Assembly (NCBI GenBank): GCA_003635265.1 | Contig: PYIZ01000048.1 | Coordinates: 62,001-126,000 of the forward strand | Source: Candidatus Poribacteria bacterium | GTDB lineage: Bacteria > Poribacteria > WGA-4E > PCPOR2b | Direction of reading: 5' to 3' | Length of the DNA: 64,000 nt | Shown: positions 35,288 to 42,210 of the stretch, one piece after another | How the letters are laid out: each line of letters begins with the position of its first letter | Numbering within the stretch: position 1 is the first letter of the stretch | Position numbers and translations under genes: made by a program | The notes under the pieces: model-generated | What the model was told of the DNA's origin: nothing | The model's database searches: none | Seen by the model: only the letters and a program-made list of their open reading frames with translations

Positions 35288-36340
35288 ATGGCAATTGGAT
35301 TAGGAGTTATTGGGATGAACCCCACCAATATGGGGTCAACTGCAACGTTACTCAAGGATGTGCCCGATCTCAAATACGAACTCCGGGGGATGTGCGCCAA
35401 AAGGGCGGATGTGTTGGAGAATTATGCGGCGGAGATTGGGGTAGGATTTTGGACGACCGACTATCAAGAGTTAGTTTCTCGTGACGATATTGATGTAGTT
35501 GCGGTCTATTCGCCCGACCACCTTCATGCCGAACACTGTGCCGCCGCAATTGAAGCCCGGAAGCACGTCATCTGCACGAAACCGATGGTGACCAACCTTG
35601 AGGATGCGAAACAGTTGGTTGGATTGGTCCGGGAAAAAGGGGTTAAGTTTCTGGTGGGTCAAACGATGCGCTTTGATCTACAATTCCAAACGATGCGTCG
35701 CTTCTTCGATGACGGTGAACTCGGAGAGATCATGGCAGCAGACGCTTACTACGTCCATGATATGCGCCCTGTCTACGGTTTCACCCCTTGGCGCTTACAC
35801 GAGCCGCAGGATTTGATGTATGGCGGTGTAGTGCATCCGGTCGATATTTTGCGGAGCTTTTTGGGCGATGTCGAAGAGGTGCACGCCTACGGTGCAAAAG
35901 GGAAGCTCACCCCCGAATACCCGATAAAGAACAATTTTTTCCTCAATCTGAAGTTTGCCGGTGGACAGATTGCGCGAGCGATGGGGCTGTATGACATCGT
36001 CCATCCGCCTATGCCGATGATGCAGGTCTCGATTTACGGCACAGGCGGCACCATGATCGGCGATTTCACCGACAACAAAGGTGGACAGGTCAAGCTAATC
36101 TTAGATAAGCTAGCATCGCAAGAACCGTTGGAGATGACATGCCCGCCAGAAGTTGATACGAGCGTTTACGGGCACGGTCAAACCGTCATCCGTTATATGC
36201 GGCATTTCCAAGAATGTATCGAAGAAGATCTGGAGCCGTCCCCGAATGCAGTTGATGGGGCAAAATCGGTCGCTGTCGGCGTTGCGGCGTGGGAGTCGAT
36301 TGAAACCGGACAGCCGGTGAAGGTGTTCAACGATTTTTAG
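35288..36340 (+). CDS. Gfo/Idh/MocA family oxidoreductase
   Basis: 350-residue NAD(P)-dependent dehydrogenase of unknown sugar-like substrate. The Rossmann start (IGLGVIGMNPTNM) is slightly atypical; the EKP-type motif is VICTKPMVTN with the catalytic Lys, and the C-terminal domain shows GGVVHPVDILRS with the substrate His. AGAAGGAGGG precedes the ATG. It is convergent with the isomerase-like gene at 36498, a common neighbour of such dehydrogenases in sugar or inositol degradation, and differs clearly from the Gfo/Idh protein at 15235. Confidence 0.9.
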   Translation: MAIGLGVIGMNPTNMGSTATLLKDVPDLKYELRGMCAKRADVLENYAAEIGVGFWTTDYQELVSRDDIDVVAVYSPDHLHAEHCAAAIEARKHVICTKPMVTNLEDAKQLVGLVREKGVKFLVGQTMRFDLQFQTMRRFFDDGELGEIMAADAYYVHDMRPVYGFTPWRLHEPQDLMYGGVVHPVDILRSFLGDVEEVHAYGAKGKLTPEYPIKNNFFLNLKFAGGQIARAMGLYDIVHPPMPMMQVSIYGTGGTMIGDFTDNKGGQVKLILDKLASQEPLEMTCPPEVDTSVYGHGQTVIRYMRHFQECIEEDLEPSPNAVDGAKSVAVGVAAWESIETGQPVKVFNDF

Positions 36341-36344
36341 AGGG

Positions 36345-36425
36345 TGTTGACATTTATGTGAGATGTGTCCGTAATCGTAGGGGCGAGGTCCCCTCGCCCA
36401 ACGGGTTGGGAGACCCAACCCCTAC
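36345..36425. repeat. Direct repeat plus double hairpin
   Basis: TGTTGACATTTATGTGA (36345-36361) recurs at 37332, and both copies continue to TCCGTAAT. Then CGTAG, the hairpin GGGCGAGG-tc-CCCTCGCCC, the hairpin GGGTTGGG-aga-CCCAACCC, and CTACG close the block. It sits between the convergent dehydrogenase and isomerase genes. Confidence 0.65.
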
Positions 36426-36497
36426 GAAAGATCATGTGCCTGTGTACGCTCCTTGATTGTCTGGTTGCGATGAAATGTTAACAGAATCTAGCTATGA

Positions 36498-37262
36498 TCA
36501 ATGAAGCCCCATCTCCTTGAGGTTTCTCAGACTAATCCCCAAACTCTCAAACGGATCGCGTTGGCAGGTATCCTGCTCGACGATATACCACTCCACACCG
36601 GCTTCTTTGCAGGCATCAAGGATCGCGGGCCAATTCAAGTTTCCTTCACCGACCTCTGCAAACAGTTGTGTGCGATCGTCCATCGCCATGTCTTTTAGGT
36701 GAATGATATGGGCACGCCCTTTCAGCTTTTGGATCCATGCCGCTGAATCACCGCCGCCGTGTTGGATCCAGTATGTATCGAGTTCGCTGTTGAAATATTT
36801 TGGATCGCTATCCTCGTACAAGATTTCCAATCCGGTGCGCCCGTTGAATTTCTCCAACTCAAAGCTGTGGTTGTGGTACGAGAAAGTCAGTCCACCTTCC
36901 GCAAGCCGTTTGGCAACTTCGGAGGCTTCTTTGGCGAACCTTGCATAGCCTTCGGCGCTGCGATACTCTTGGGGCAAGCCACCGATTGCTGCATGTTTGC
37001 AGCCCCATAAGTTGTGTTCGTTGATGACCGCTTGCGGTTCGTCGCGCATGCGTTCGTAGTCTGTATGCGTGGCGCAGATGGTTAAGCCTTCGCCATCGAC
37101 AATTCTTTTCAATTCGTGGGCATCAATAGTGCCGAGTGCCGAACATTGCACAGCGTCATAGCCGAGTTGCTTGACCTTCTTCATTGTGGTGGCAATTTCG
37201 GCTGGGGTGTTTGTGAAATCGCGGACCGTATACAGTTGTGCCGCCAATTGTGATGCTGCCAT
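36498..37262 (-). CDS. Sugar phosphate isomerase/epimerase-like TIM-barrel protein
   Basis: 254 residues of the xylose-isomerase-like/AP-endonuclease-2 superfamily. It reads AAQLYTVRDFTNTPAEI at the start, TFSYHNHSFELEKFNG in the middle, and EVGEGNLNWPAILDACK then EWYIVEQDTCQRDPFES at the end; the Glu and His residues of these blocks are typical metal ligands. The likely role is isomerising or dehydrating a keto-inositol or keto-sugar, in keeping with the neighbouring Gfo/Idh gene. AGGAGG lies before the ATG. Confidence 0.87.
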   Translation of the reverse strand: MAASQLAAQLYTVRDFTNTPAEIATTMKKVKQLGYDAVQCSALGTIDAHELKRIVDGEGLTICATHTDYERMRDEPQAVINEHNLWGCKHAAIGGLPQEYRSAEGYARFAKEASEVAKRLAEGGLTFSYHNHSFELEKFNGRTGLEILYEDSDPKYFNSELDTYWIQHGGGDSAAWIQKLKGRAHIIHLKDMAMDDRTQLFAEVGEGNLNWPAILDACKEAGVEWYIVEQDTCQRDPFESLGISLRNLKEMGLH

Positions 37263-37331
37263 AAATGTATTCCTCCTGGAATGAGTTGTTGTTGGGTGAG
37301 GGAGGATATTTTAACACAAGTTGCTAGGATA

Positions 37332-37361
37332 TGTTGACATTTATGTGAAGTTATCCGTAAT
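37332..37361. repeat. Second copy of the TGTTGACATTTATGTGA repeat
   Basis: It shares 17 identical bases and the ending TCCGTAAT with 36345-36375, so the isomerase gene is bracketed by direct repeats. The rest of the 281-base spacer shows only the terminator at 37479. Confidence 0.55.
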
Positions 37362-37478
37362 TCAGGGTACAACATCGTTCAATGCTGATACGTCCCCACG
37401 TAGATATGCTGTATGTGATTCGAAATCGGCCACCCCGATAAGATCGGAATTTCACCAAATTCAGAGCAAACCAGACAT

Positions 37479-37518
37479 AAAAAAAGGGGGCTTCCTTGGC
37501 CTGCCAAAGATACCCCCT
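37479..37518 (-). terminator. Intrinsic terminator (minus strand)
   Basis: AGGGGG (37485-37490) with CCCCCT (37513-37518), an inner CTTGGC/GCCAAAG stem, and seven T on the minus strand after the stem. It ends the operon 39528-37544. Confidence 0.85.
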
Positions 37519-37543
37519 ACTCAGTTTTTATTGGGATTGACCG

Positions 37544-38062
37544 TTATGGTGCTTCCCATCTGATGATACCCACCTGATTGTGAACGGTAACACGATTGGC
37601 GACTTCATCGGCGTATAACTGCACGGCATTGGCAGCATCTGGGTTGTAGACGGCTACGCGATTGGTAACTTTACCCGCAGAGAGACGAACCCCATCTTTC
37701 CCTAAAGGATTGCGGACGATAACACGATTCGCCAAATCACTGGTGCGTAACAGCACCGCAGGCTCTCCTGATTTATCGGCGACAGCGAGGTTGTTTCCAG
37801 TATCATCAGCGACTAAGAGAACTGCCGGCGTGCCCCCAGGATTATGGATGACAATCCCATTGCCTAACGTTTCATCAGCGCGTAAGACAATCACTGGATT
37901 GCCAGCCATATCAACCACCGTTAGCCTAGTGCATAGAATATCACCAAGCACGTTCTCTCTTTGTGCAATCAGCGGCGGGCAAGTGATTGCACCGACTCCA
38001 ATCCCAATCAGCATAATCATCGCGCCTAGTGCGGTATAGAAACACTTCTGTTTCTGATTCAT
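37544..38062 (-). CDS. Membrane-anchored protein with short beta-type repeats
   Basis: 172 residues. A hydrophobic N-terminal segment (ALGAMIMLIGIGVGAITC) anchors or exports it. The rest is made of about five imperfect repeats of 22-25 residues around the pattern AVLL-x-A/T-D-x3-N-x-V-x-V-x-N-P-x-G (for example PAVLLVADDTGNNLAVADKS, NRVIVRNPLGKDGVRLSAGK), suggesting a beta-solenoid or stacked hairpins. The function is unknown. It is the last of three small genes on one strand, 18 bases after the 87-residue protein. Confidence 0.65.
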   Translation of the reverse strand: MNQKQKCFYTALGAMIMLIGIGVGAITCPPLIAQRENVLGDILCTRLTVVDMAGNPVIVLRADETLGNGIVIHNPGGTPAVLLVADDTGNNLAVADKSGEPAVLLRTSDLANRVIVRNPLGKDGVRLSAGKVTNRVAVYNPDAANAVQLYADEVANRVTVHNQVGIIRWEAP

Positions 38063-38080
38063 CGGATTTTATCTGAGTTC

Positions 38081-38344
38081 CTACTGTGTATTGGACGCAG
38101 CAACGGCTTGGGCTTTACGCTCACGCTCCCACCGTTCCATCGCCTCTTTTAGACGTTTCAGATTCTCTTCACACGGCGAACACTCCTCCTCCGCTTCCAC
38201 CCCAACCTGTCCCGATTTATCGGGATCCTCGGAACGGGATTGGGGAGCAAGGACGCCGGGCAATTGATCCGTCGCATACGCAATAAACAACCCCACAATA
38301 ACTAAAACACAGAATAATCCCCACGTTACCAGAAATACTTTCAT
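38081..38344 (-). CDS. Small single-pass membrane protein with repeat-encoded segment
   Basis: 87 residues: a membrane helix (FLVTWGLFCVLVIVGLFIAY), then a polar part with CSPCEENLKRL, a CXXC-like pair, and a short helical tail rich in Arg and Glu. Residues SRSEDPDKSGQ are encoded by a CCGAT-type palindrome (38211-38224) and its flanks, the same element that encodes the end of the preceding gene product. The start overlaps the upstream gene by four bases (ATGA). The function is unknown. Confidence 0.6.
   Translation of the reverse strand: MKVFLVTWGLFCVLVIVGLFIAYATDQLPGVLAPQSRSEDPDKSGQVGVEAEEECSPCEENLKRLKEAMERWERERKAQAVAASNTQ
38211..38224. repeat. CCGAT-type palindrome inside a coding region
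   Basis: CCCGA-TTTA-TCGGG, preceded by CCTGT and followed by ATCCTCGGAACG. On the minus strand it encodes DPDKSGQ in the 87-residue membrane protein. Confidence 0.75.
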
Positions 38345-39528
38345 CTGGAAACCTCCTCCTCCGATTTATCGGAGTCCTTGGAACGAGATCTGTTTCGGTG
38401 CCGCTCTATCTGCTTTGCAACTTCTGGGTCGTTTTCTCTGAGACGGCGGAGCCCTTCTTCGGGACCGTACCGATCCAAAGTAGACATTGCCCGCTCAAAC
38501 CGCTCTGATGAAAATTGTTCTTTCAGAGAGGCTTCAAGGCCTTCTACGGTGGGAAGGGCGGTCGGTGCTTTGGACACATCGGTCAAGTCCGGTGCTCGTG
38601 TCGCTGCGGCATCGGTTTCAGGGTTAGGAATTGCAGGGGCGGCTAAAGTATCAATCGCTGGTGAGATACTTGGACCTTTCCCCGTCGTTGCGTCAGAAGG
38701 TGCTGAAGGACTTTCCATAACAGACGACATATCCCACGAAGGCGCAGAAGCCTGTGTCTCAGGTACATCGACTCCTGCTTGCTCTGCGGCGGCAACAATA
38801 TTCGCCGCGTTTCGCTGCACGTCGCTTATCCATTCTCTTGCGGCGTTTCTCCCCACACCTTCCCTCTCTTCTTCAGAAAACCATTCCCAGTCTTCATTTT
38901 GGAACTGGGCCGTATACCATGCAAGATTCCGCGAATCTTTTCTAGCAAACTCAAGGACCACTTTACCACGTTGTCGAGCTGCTGCGTATGAGTCCGTCAG
39001 GTCAACAGGTTCGGCGGCGAGAAACATTTCTGCTAACTTTTGACGCATCTGCGGCTCATAAGCCTCCGGCTCCCCGGTGGGAAAGTACATGCGGAAGGTC
39101 TCATTGTATACCTCCCGATCTACCGGAATCCCTTTTGATTCCAAGAAGTTATCCCACCTCCTAGAACTGGGGTGCTCTTTAAAATACTCGACGTACTCCG
39201 GCGAATCCATAGCTTCAAGCAGCTTTTGCATCTCTGGAGTTGCAAGTTCTTCTTCGCTATACATGGCCATTATGGTCCTTTTACCTCGCCGGGCCATTTT
39301 TTGATAGATAGTCAGAGTATCTTCCTCCCGATTTCCATCGGGTTTTTGTTCCAGTTGCGGGACTTGGGAATTTTTCGCTATTTCCTCTTTGTATTTCCTG
39401 TTTTGAGTGGCGTTCTGGTGTCCCGGAAGGAGCTCCGCCGGGTGCTCACGGAGAAAAAACCATCCCACCCCACAAATGCCTACCGTTATCAATATCACAC
39501 TGACAGCATAAATTTCTCTGTTTTTCAT
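38341..39528 (-). CDS. Membrane-anchored hypothetical protein
   Basis: 395 residues, not recognised. The N-terminal hydrophobic helix (VILITVGICGVGWFFL) would anchor it with the bulk outside. There is a helical, charged middle (about 60-250), a Pro/Ala/Ser/Thr-rich linker (about 255-325), and a helical end. The C-terminus SRSKDSDKSEEEVSR is encoded by a CCGAT-type palindrome (38359-38374). A promoter (TTGATA-18-TATAAA) lies at 39559-39588. It heads a three-gene operon with 38081 and 37544. Confidence 0.6.
   Translation of the reverse strand: MKNREIYAVSVILITVGICGVGWFFLREHPAELLPGHQNATQNRKYKEEIAKNSQVPQLEQKPDGNREEDTLTIYQKMARRGKRTIMAMYSEEELATPEMQKLLEAMDSPEYVEYFKEHPSSRRWDNFLESKGIPVDREVYNETFRMYFPTGEPEAYEPQMRQKLAEMFLAAEPVDLTDSYAAARQRGKVVLEFARKDSRNLAWYTAQFQNEDWEWFSEEEREGVGRNAAREWISDVQRNAANIVAAAEQAGVDVPETQASAPSWDMSSVMESPSAPSDATTGKGPSISPAIDTLAAPAIPNPETDAAATRAPDLTDVSKAPTALPTVEGLEASLKEQFSSERFERAMSTLDRYGPEEGLRRLRENDPEVAKQIERHRNRSRSKDSDKSEEEVSR
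38359..38374. repeat. CCGAT-type palindrome inside a coding region, second
   Basis: CTCCGATTTATCGGAG, followed by TCCTTGGAACGAGAT, closely matching the flank of the copy at 38211. It encodes DSDKSEE at the C-terminus of the 395-residue protein. Confidence 0.75.
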
Positions 39529-39558
39529 TGACTTTAACCTTGTAAAGTGGCAATCTTG

Positions 39559-39588
39559 TTTATAATCGATCTATTTATCACTTATCAA
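39559..39588 (-). promoter_or_regulatory. Sigma-70-type promoter
   Basis: TTGATA (39583-39588), an 18-base spacer, TATAAA (39559-39564) on the minus strand, about 30 bases before the operon start at 39528. Confidence 0.55.
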
Positions 39589-39603
39589 AAATTTATATTT
39601 TTG

Positions 39604-39669
39604 ACGTACTCCCACATCATATGGGGAACGGATAAGACTCCCCCATCCCTTTAGACTGTGGGAGTACGT
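39604..39669. repeat. Large hairpin with IS605-end-like arms
   Basis: ACGTACTCCCACA (39604-39616) is perfectly complementary to TGTGGGAGTACGT (39657-39669), with an inner TGGGG/CCCCCA stem. The left arm (TTGACGTACTCCC) resembles the right end of the IS200/IS605 element (TTGACATACTCCC at 50758-50770). It may be a decayed element end or a transcription terminator for the gene at 39701. Confidence 0.55.
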
Positions 39670-39700
39670 TAACGGGGAATGGTTTGTTTTTCAATTGGTA

Positions 39701-39988
39701 TTAGCCACCCGATATATTTGCACATACCTCAGCCGCGTACGCGCATAATCCACCGGCCCTTCGCTGCTCTTTGTCACACTGCGGACTGCCTGAACCATGT
39801 GTTGTACACACTATCCACGCGACCTCAATAGCTAGATCACAGGCATCATTGGCTGCGTCACAATCTCCTTGGGTGTAGTGAGCGGCGGCTTCCTGAACAA
39901 AATCATCTGCCAACATAAAACCGCCGACCAATACACTGGCAATTAGAACTAGAACAATTGCTTGTAAACGACTTAAACTAAACATCAT
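39701..39988 (-). CDS. Small secreted protein with six symmetrically spaced cysteines
   Basis: 95 residues. A signal peptide or N-terminal anchor (about residues 8-27, AIVLVLIASVLVGGFMLA) is followed by a mature part of about 67 residues with cysteines at 43, 50, 61, 71, 82 and 89, spacings 7-11-10-11-7, a mirror-symmetric pattern suited to two helices joined by disulfides. The family is unknown. AGGAG precedes the tandem ATG start. The gene lies 32 bases after an intrinsic terminator within its own leader, so its expression probably depends on read-through. Confidence 0.7.
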   Translation of the reverse strand: MMFSLSRLQAIVLVLIASVLVGGFMLADDFVQEAAAHYTQGDCDAANDACDLAIEVAWIVCTTHGSGSPQCDKEQRRAGGLCAYAAEVCANISGG

Positions 39989-40020
39989 TTTTCTCCTTCA
40001 TACCATCGTTCCGACCGAAA

Positions 40021-40200
40021 ACAAAAAAGGGCTGCGTCCTCAAATCGCGCAGCCCCCTTGTTTTCGATTGAAACGAACGGCATAAAAGGGTATACTATAA
40101 AACAATTGTTAGGTGTTCACCCTAACAATCACGAAGCGATTCGAGTCCATCTCTCGTTTTGCTTCCGGGGGCTTTGAGCTGGTACTCGGAGCCCCCACCA
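40021..40200 (-). ncRNA. Structured leader or small RNA ending in an intrinsic terminator
   Basis: On the minus strand, from the promoter at 40207-40235 the transcript folds into three stems: GGGGGCT/AGCCCCC (40168-40197), a perfect TTGTTAGG/CCTAACAA (40107-40129) and a GC-rich GGGCTGCG-type hairpin followed by TTTTTTG (40021-40063). The whole RNA would be about 180 bases, ending 32 bases before the start codon of the six-cysteine protein. It is either an independent small RNA or an attenuator/riboswitch-like leader; no known riboswitch class was recognised. Confidence 0.6.
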
Positions 40201-40206
40201 TTGTTT

Positions 40207-40235
40207 AGTCTACACCATGTTCCAAAACTTGTCAA
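40207..40235 (-). promoter_or_regulatory. Sigma-70-type promoter
   Basis: TTGACA (40230-40235), a 17-base spacer, TAGACT (40207-40212) on the minus strand, driving the RNA at 40021-40200. Confidence 0.7.
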
Positions 40236-40268
40236 CGGCGCAACTGTAAAATACCAACCATTTTTGGC

Positions 40269-40295
40269 GAGTTTGAGCACAATGTGCTCAAACTC
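40269..40295. terminator. Strong 12-bp hairpin after the ABC permease gene
   Basis: GAGTTTGAGCAC-aat-GTGCTCAAACTC, a perfect palindromic stem 36 bases after the permease stop. There is no T-run, so it could be an RNA-stabilising hairpin or a protein-binding site. Confidence 0.5.
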
Positions 40296-40331
40296 CTTAA
40301 AATTGTTTGCAAATTGAATGGAAATAGTTTG

Positions 40332-42059
40332 TCAACCTTCCACTTCCGTTCCGACCTCCCGAAAAAAATCCGTGATACGCCGCTTGAAAGCTATCGTCAA
40401 TACAAGCTGAATCAGTCCCAAAGCAGCCATTACAAACACGATGAGGATAATCGAGAGCGCAGCTGCCTGCGAGAAGTCGCTGTTTTCAACGAAGCCCAGA
40501 ATCGCCACAGTGATGAGATTCCACCGACCGGAGACAACAAAAATCACTGCACTGATAGCAGTCATACAACGGACGAAACTGTAAGCAAGCCCGGCGAAAA
40601 ACGCCGGTGCAATCAGCGGCAACAAAATCCGTCGAAATGTGGTCAGGCTGCTTGCCCCCAAATTGGTTGACGCCTCCTCCAACGAGGAGTCTATCAGGTC
40701 CAGCGAAGCGGCGGCGGCACGAATTCCGACGGGCATGTTACGAAAGATAAACAGCAGCACAATGATTACCGCTGTTCCTCTCAACATAAGCGGTGGTTGG
40801 TTAAAAGCGAGGATGTAGCCGATGCCGACCACCGTCCCCGGCACGGCAAAACTCAACATAGATGTCACATCCATTAACCTGCGCCCCACAAACTGCTTTC
40901 GCTTAACTAGAAATGCGACGACCATTCCTAGCGCCCCTGTCAACGGTGTGGCAATCGCTGCAAGCAGGAGGGAGTCCACGATGTAATCGGCTCCTAGTCG
41001 AAATGCTTCCACGTAGTTGTTCAGCGTCAGTGAATAATCGACGCCCCACAACTTTGTGAACGATCCAACTACCACCAACCCGTAAAAAAGAATGACGCAC
41101 CCCACCGTTCCCCAGCAGATAGCCATCAGCGGATACTGTACCCGTTTATCAGTCGTTTGCATTCCTGCCCCTGATGCCCTTCCTGTCAGCGCGACAAAGT
41201 TTCGTTGGCGTAGGAGATAGTGCTGTAAGAAATAGACAGCGAGTGAGGGAAGCAGCAGTGCCATCGCCAGTGTTGCACCGCCGGGGAGGTTGTCGTTGCC
41301 GGTGATTTGGAGATATGCCTGCACGGAGAGCACGTTGAATCGCCCCGCCAAAATAAGCGGATTGCCGAAATCTGCCATTGATTCGATGAACAGCAGCAGC
41401 ATCGCGTTTACAATCCCCGGCAACGAAAGCGGGACTGTCACAGTTCGGAAAACCTTCCACCGAGATGCACCGAGGTTTGATGCGGCTTCTTCCAATGCTG
41501 GATCAATGGAGGACAATACACCGACCAACACCAGATAGGCAGTCGGGAAGTAGGCGAGCGTTTCAACAATGACCAGTCCGGTCAGACCATAGATGTCGAA
41601 ACCTGCTGCGTAGAGATCGATGCCGAGTCCTTCTTGGAGGAGTTTGCGGGTGATTATGCCGTTTCTACCCAACAGGAGGATCGCGGAGAGCGCAATTACG
41701 AAGGGCGGGGAGATAATCGGCAGGAGTGTACTAGCTTGAAGGAGTCTTTTGAACCGCATATCCGTCTTTGTGACGGCATAGGCACAGGCGAATCCGACGG
41801 TTGTGCCGAGCAACGCGACGCAGATGCCCAAGATAATACTGTTGTAGAGCGGCTGCCGATTGTATGATTTGGCAAACAGTTCCCAGACATACTTGAGCGT
41901 GAACGTCGAACCATCTTTCGCGATGAAACAGGTTTTGAACACCTGCAACAGCGGAAACACCACGAACAGGATAAGCAGTGCGTTGATGAGAATAACGGTT
42001 ATCAGAACAGAGGGTTCACGCCAAAAGTGGTTCCAATTGAGGAGAGATTTTCGTGGCAT
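40332..42059 (-). CDS. ABC transporter permease, two fused permease domains (ferric-iron type)
   Basis: 575-residue inner-membrane protein of the FbpB/SfuB type. It contains two homologous permease halves, each with the ATPase-contact loop EEA-x2-LGAS: EEAASNLGASRWKVFRTVTVPLSLPGI in the first and EEASTNLGASSLTTFRRILLP in the second (named in parts). About 12 membrane helices are visible. ATG at 42059 is preferred; a TTG at 42092 in the same frame is possible. No periplasmic binding protein or ATPase gene lies nearby, so it must use components encoded elsewhere. Iron specificity is inferred from the two-domain form only. Confidence 0.85.
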   Translation of the reverse strand: MPRKSLLNWNHFWREPSVLITVILINALLILFVVFPLLQVFKTCFIAKDGSTFTLKYVWELFAKSYNRQPLYNSIILGICVALLGTTVGFACAYAVTKTDMRFKRLLQASTLLPIISPPFVIALSAILLLGRNGIITRKLLQEGLGIDLYAAGFDIYGLTGLVIVETLAYFPTAYLVLVGVLSSIDPALEEAASNLGASRWKVFRTVTVPLSLPGIVNAMLLLFIESMADFGNPLILAGRFNVLSVQAYLQITGNDNLPGGATLAMALLLPSLAVYFLQHYLLRQRNFVALTGRASGAGMQTTDKRVQYPLMAICWGTVGCVILFYGLVVVGSFTKLWGVDYSLTLNNYVEAFRLGADYIVDSLLLAAIATPLTGALGMVVAFLVKRKQFVGRRLMDVTSMLSFAVPGTVVGIGYILAFNQPPLMLRGTAVIIVLLFIFRNMPVGIRAAAASLDLIDSSLEEASTNLGASSLTTFRRILLPLIAPAFFAGLAYSFVRCMTAISAVIFVVSGRWNLITVAILGFVENSDFSQAAALSIILIVFVMAALGLIQLVLTIAFKRRITDFFREVGTEVEG

Positions 42060-42147
42060 CGGAAAAAGGGAAACTGAACCATTGCCAATCAATTGTCACT
42101 CAATCCGCAGTCTCGTTAGATCCGGAATTGAGATTAAAAGGGAGAAA

Positions 42148-42183
42148 TAAAAAAAGCAGGGAATGGTCTTCCCTGCTTTTTTT
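42148..42183. terminator. Bidirectional intrinsic terminator
   Basis: A-run, GCAGGGAA (42156-42163), TGGTC, TTCCCTGC (42169-42176), T-run. It separates the permease gene from the TPR lipoprotein gene. Confidence 0.9.
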
Positions 42184-42210
42184 ATAATTCATGCGGCAAT
42201 ATACTGCCAC

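Noticed and set aside
38378..39043. 221-codon plus-strand frame
   Set aside because: It is antisense to the 395-residue membrane protein, which has promoter and ribosome site; the antisense frame has a Ser/Arg-rich, shadow-like composition.
40120..40200. Cyclic di-GMP (GEMM) riboswitch, from the minus-strand CAAAGCCCCCGG
   Set aside because: The surrounding GEMM helices and the GGACG/GNRA elements are missing; similarity is limited to a few bases.
40168..40201. tRNA- or tmRNA-like end (GGGGGCT...AGCCCCCACCA)
   Set aside because: Only 16 bases lie between the acceptor-like strands, with no T- or anticodon arm; on the other strand it fits the leader RNA.
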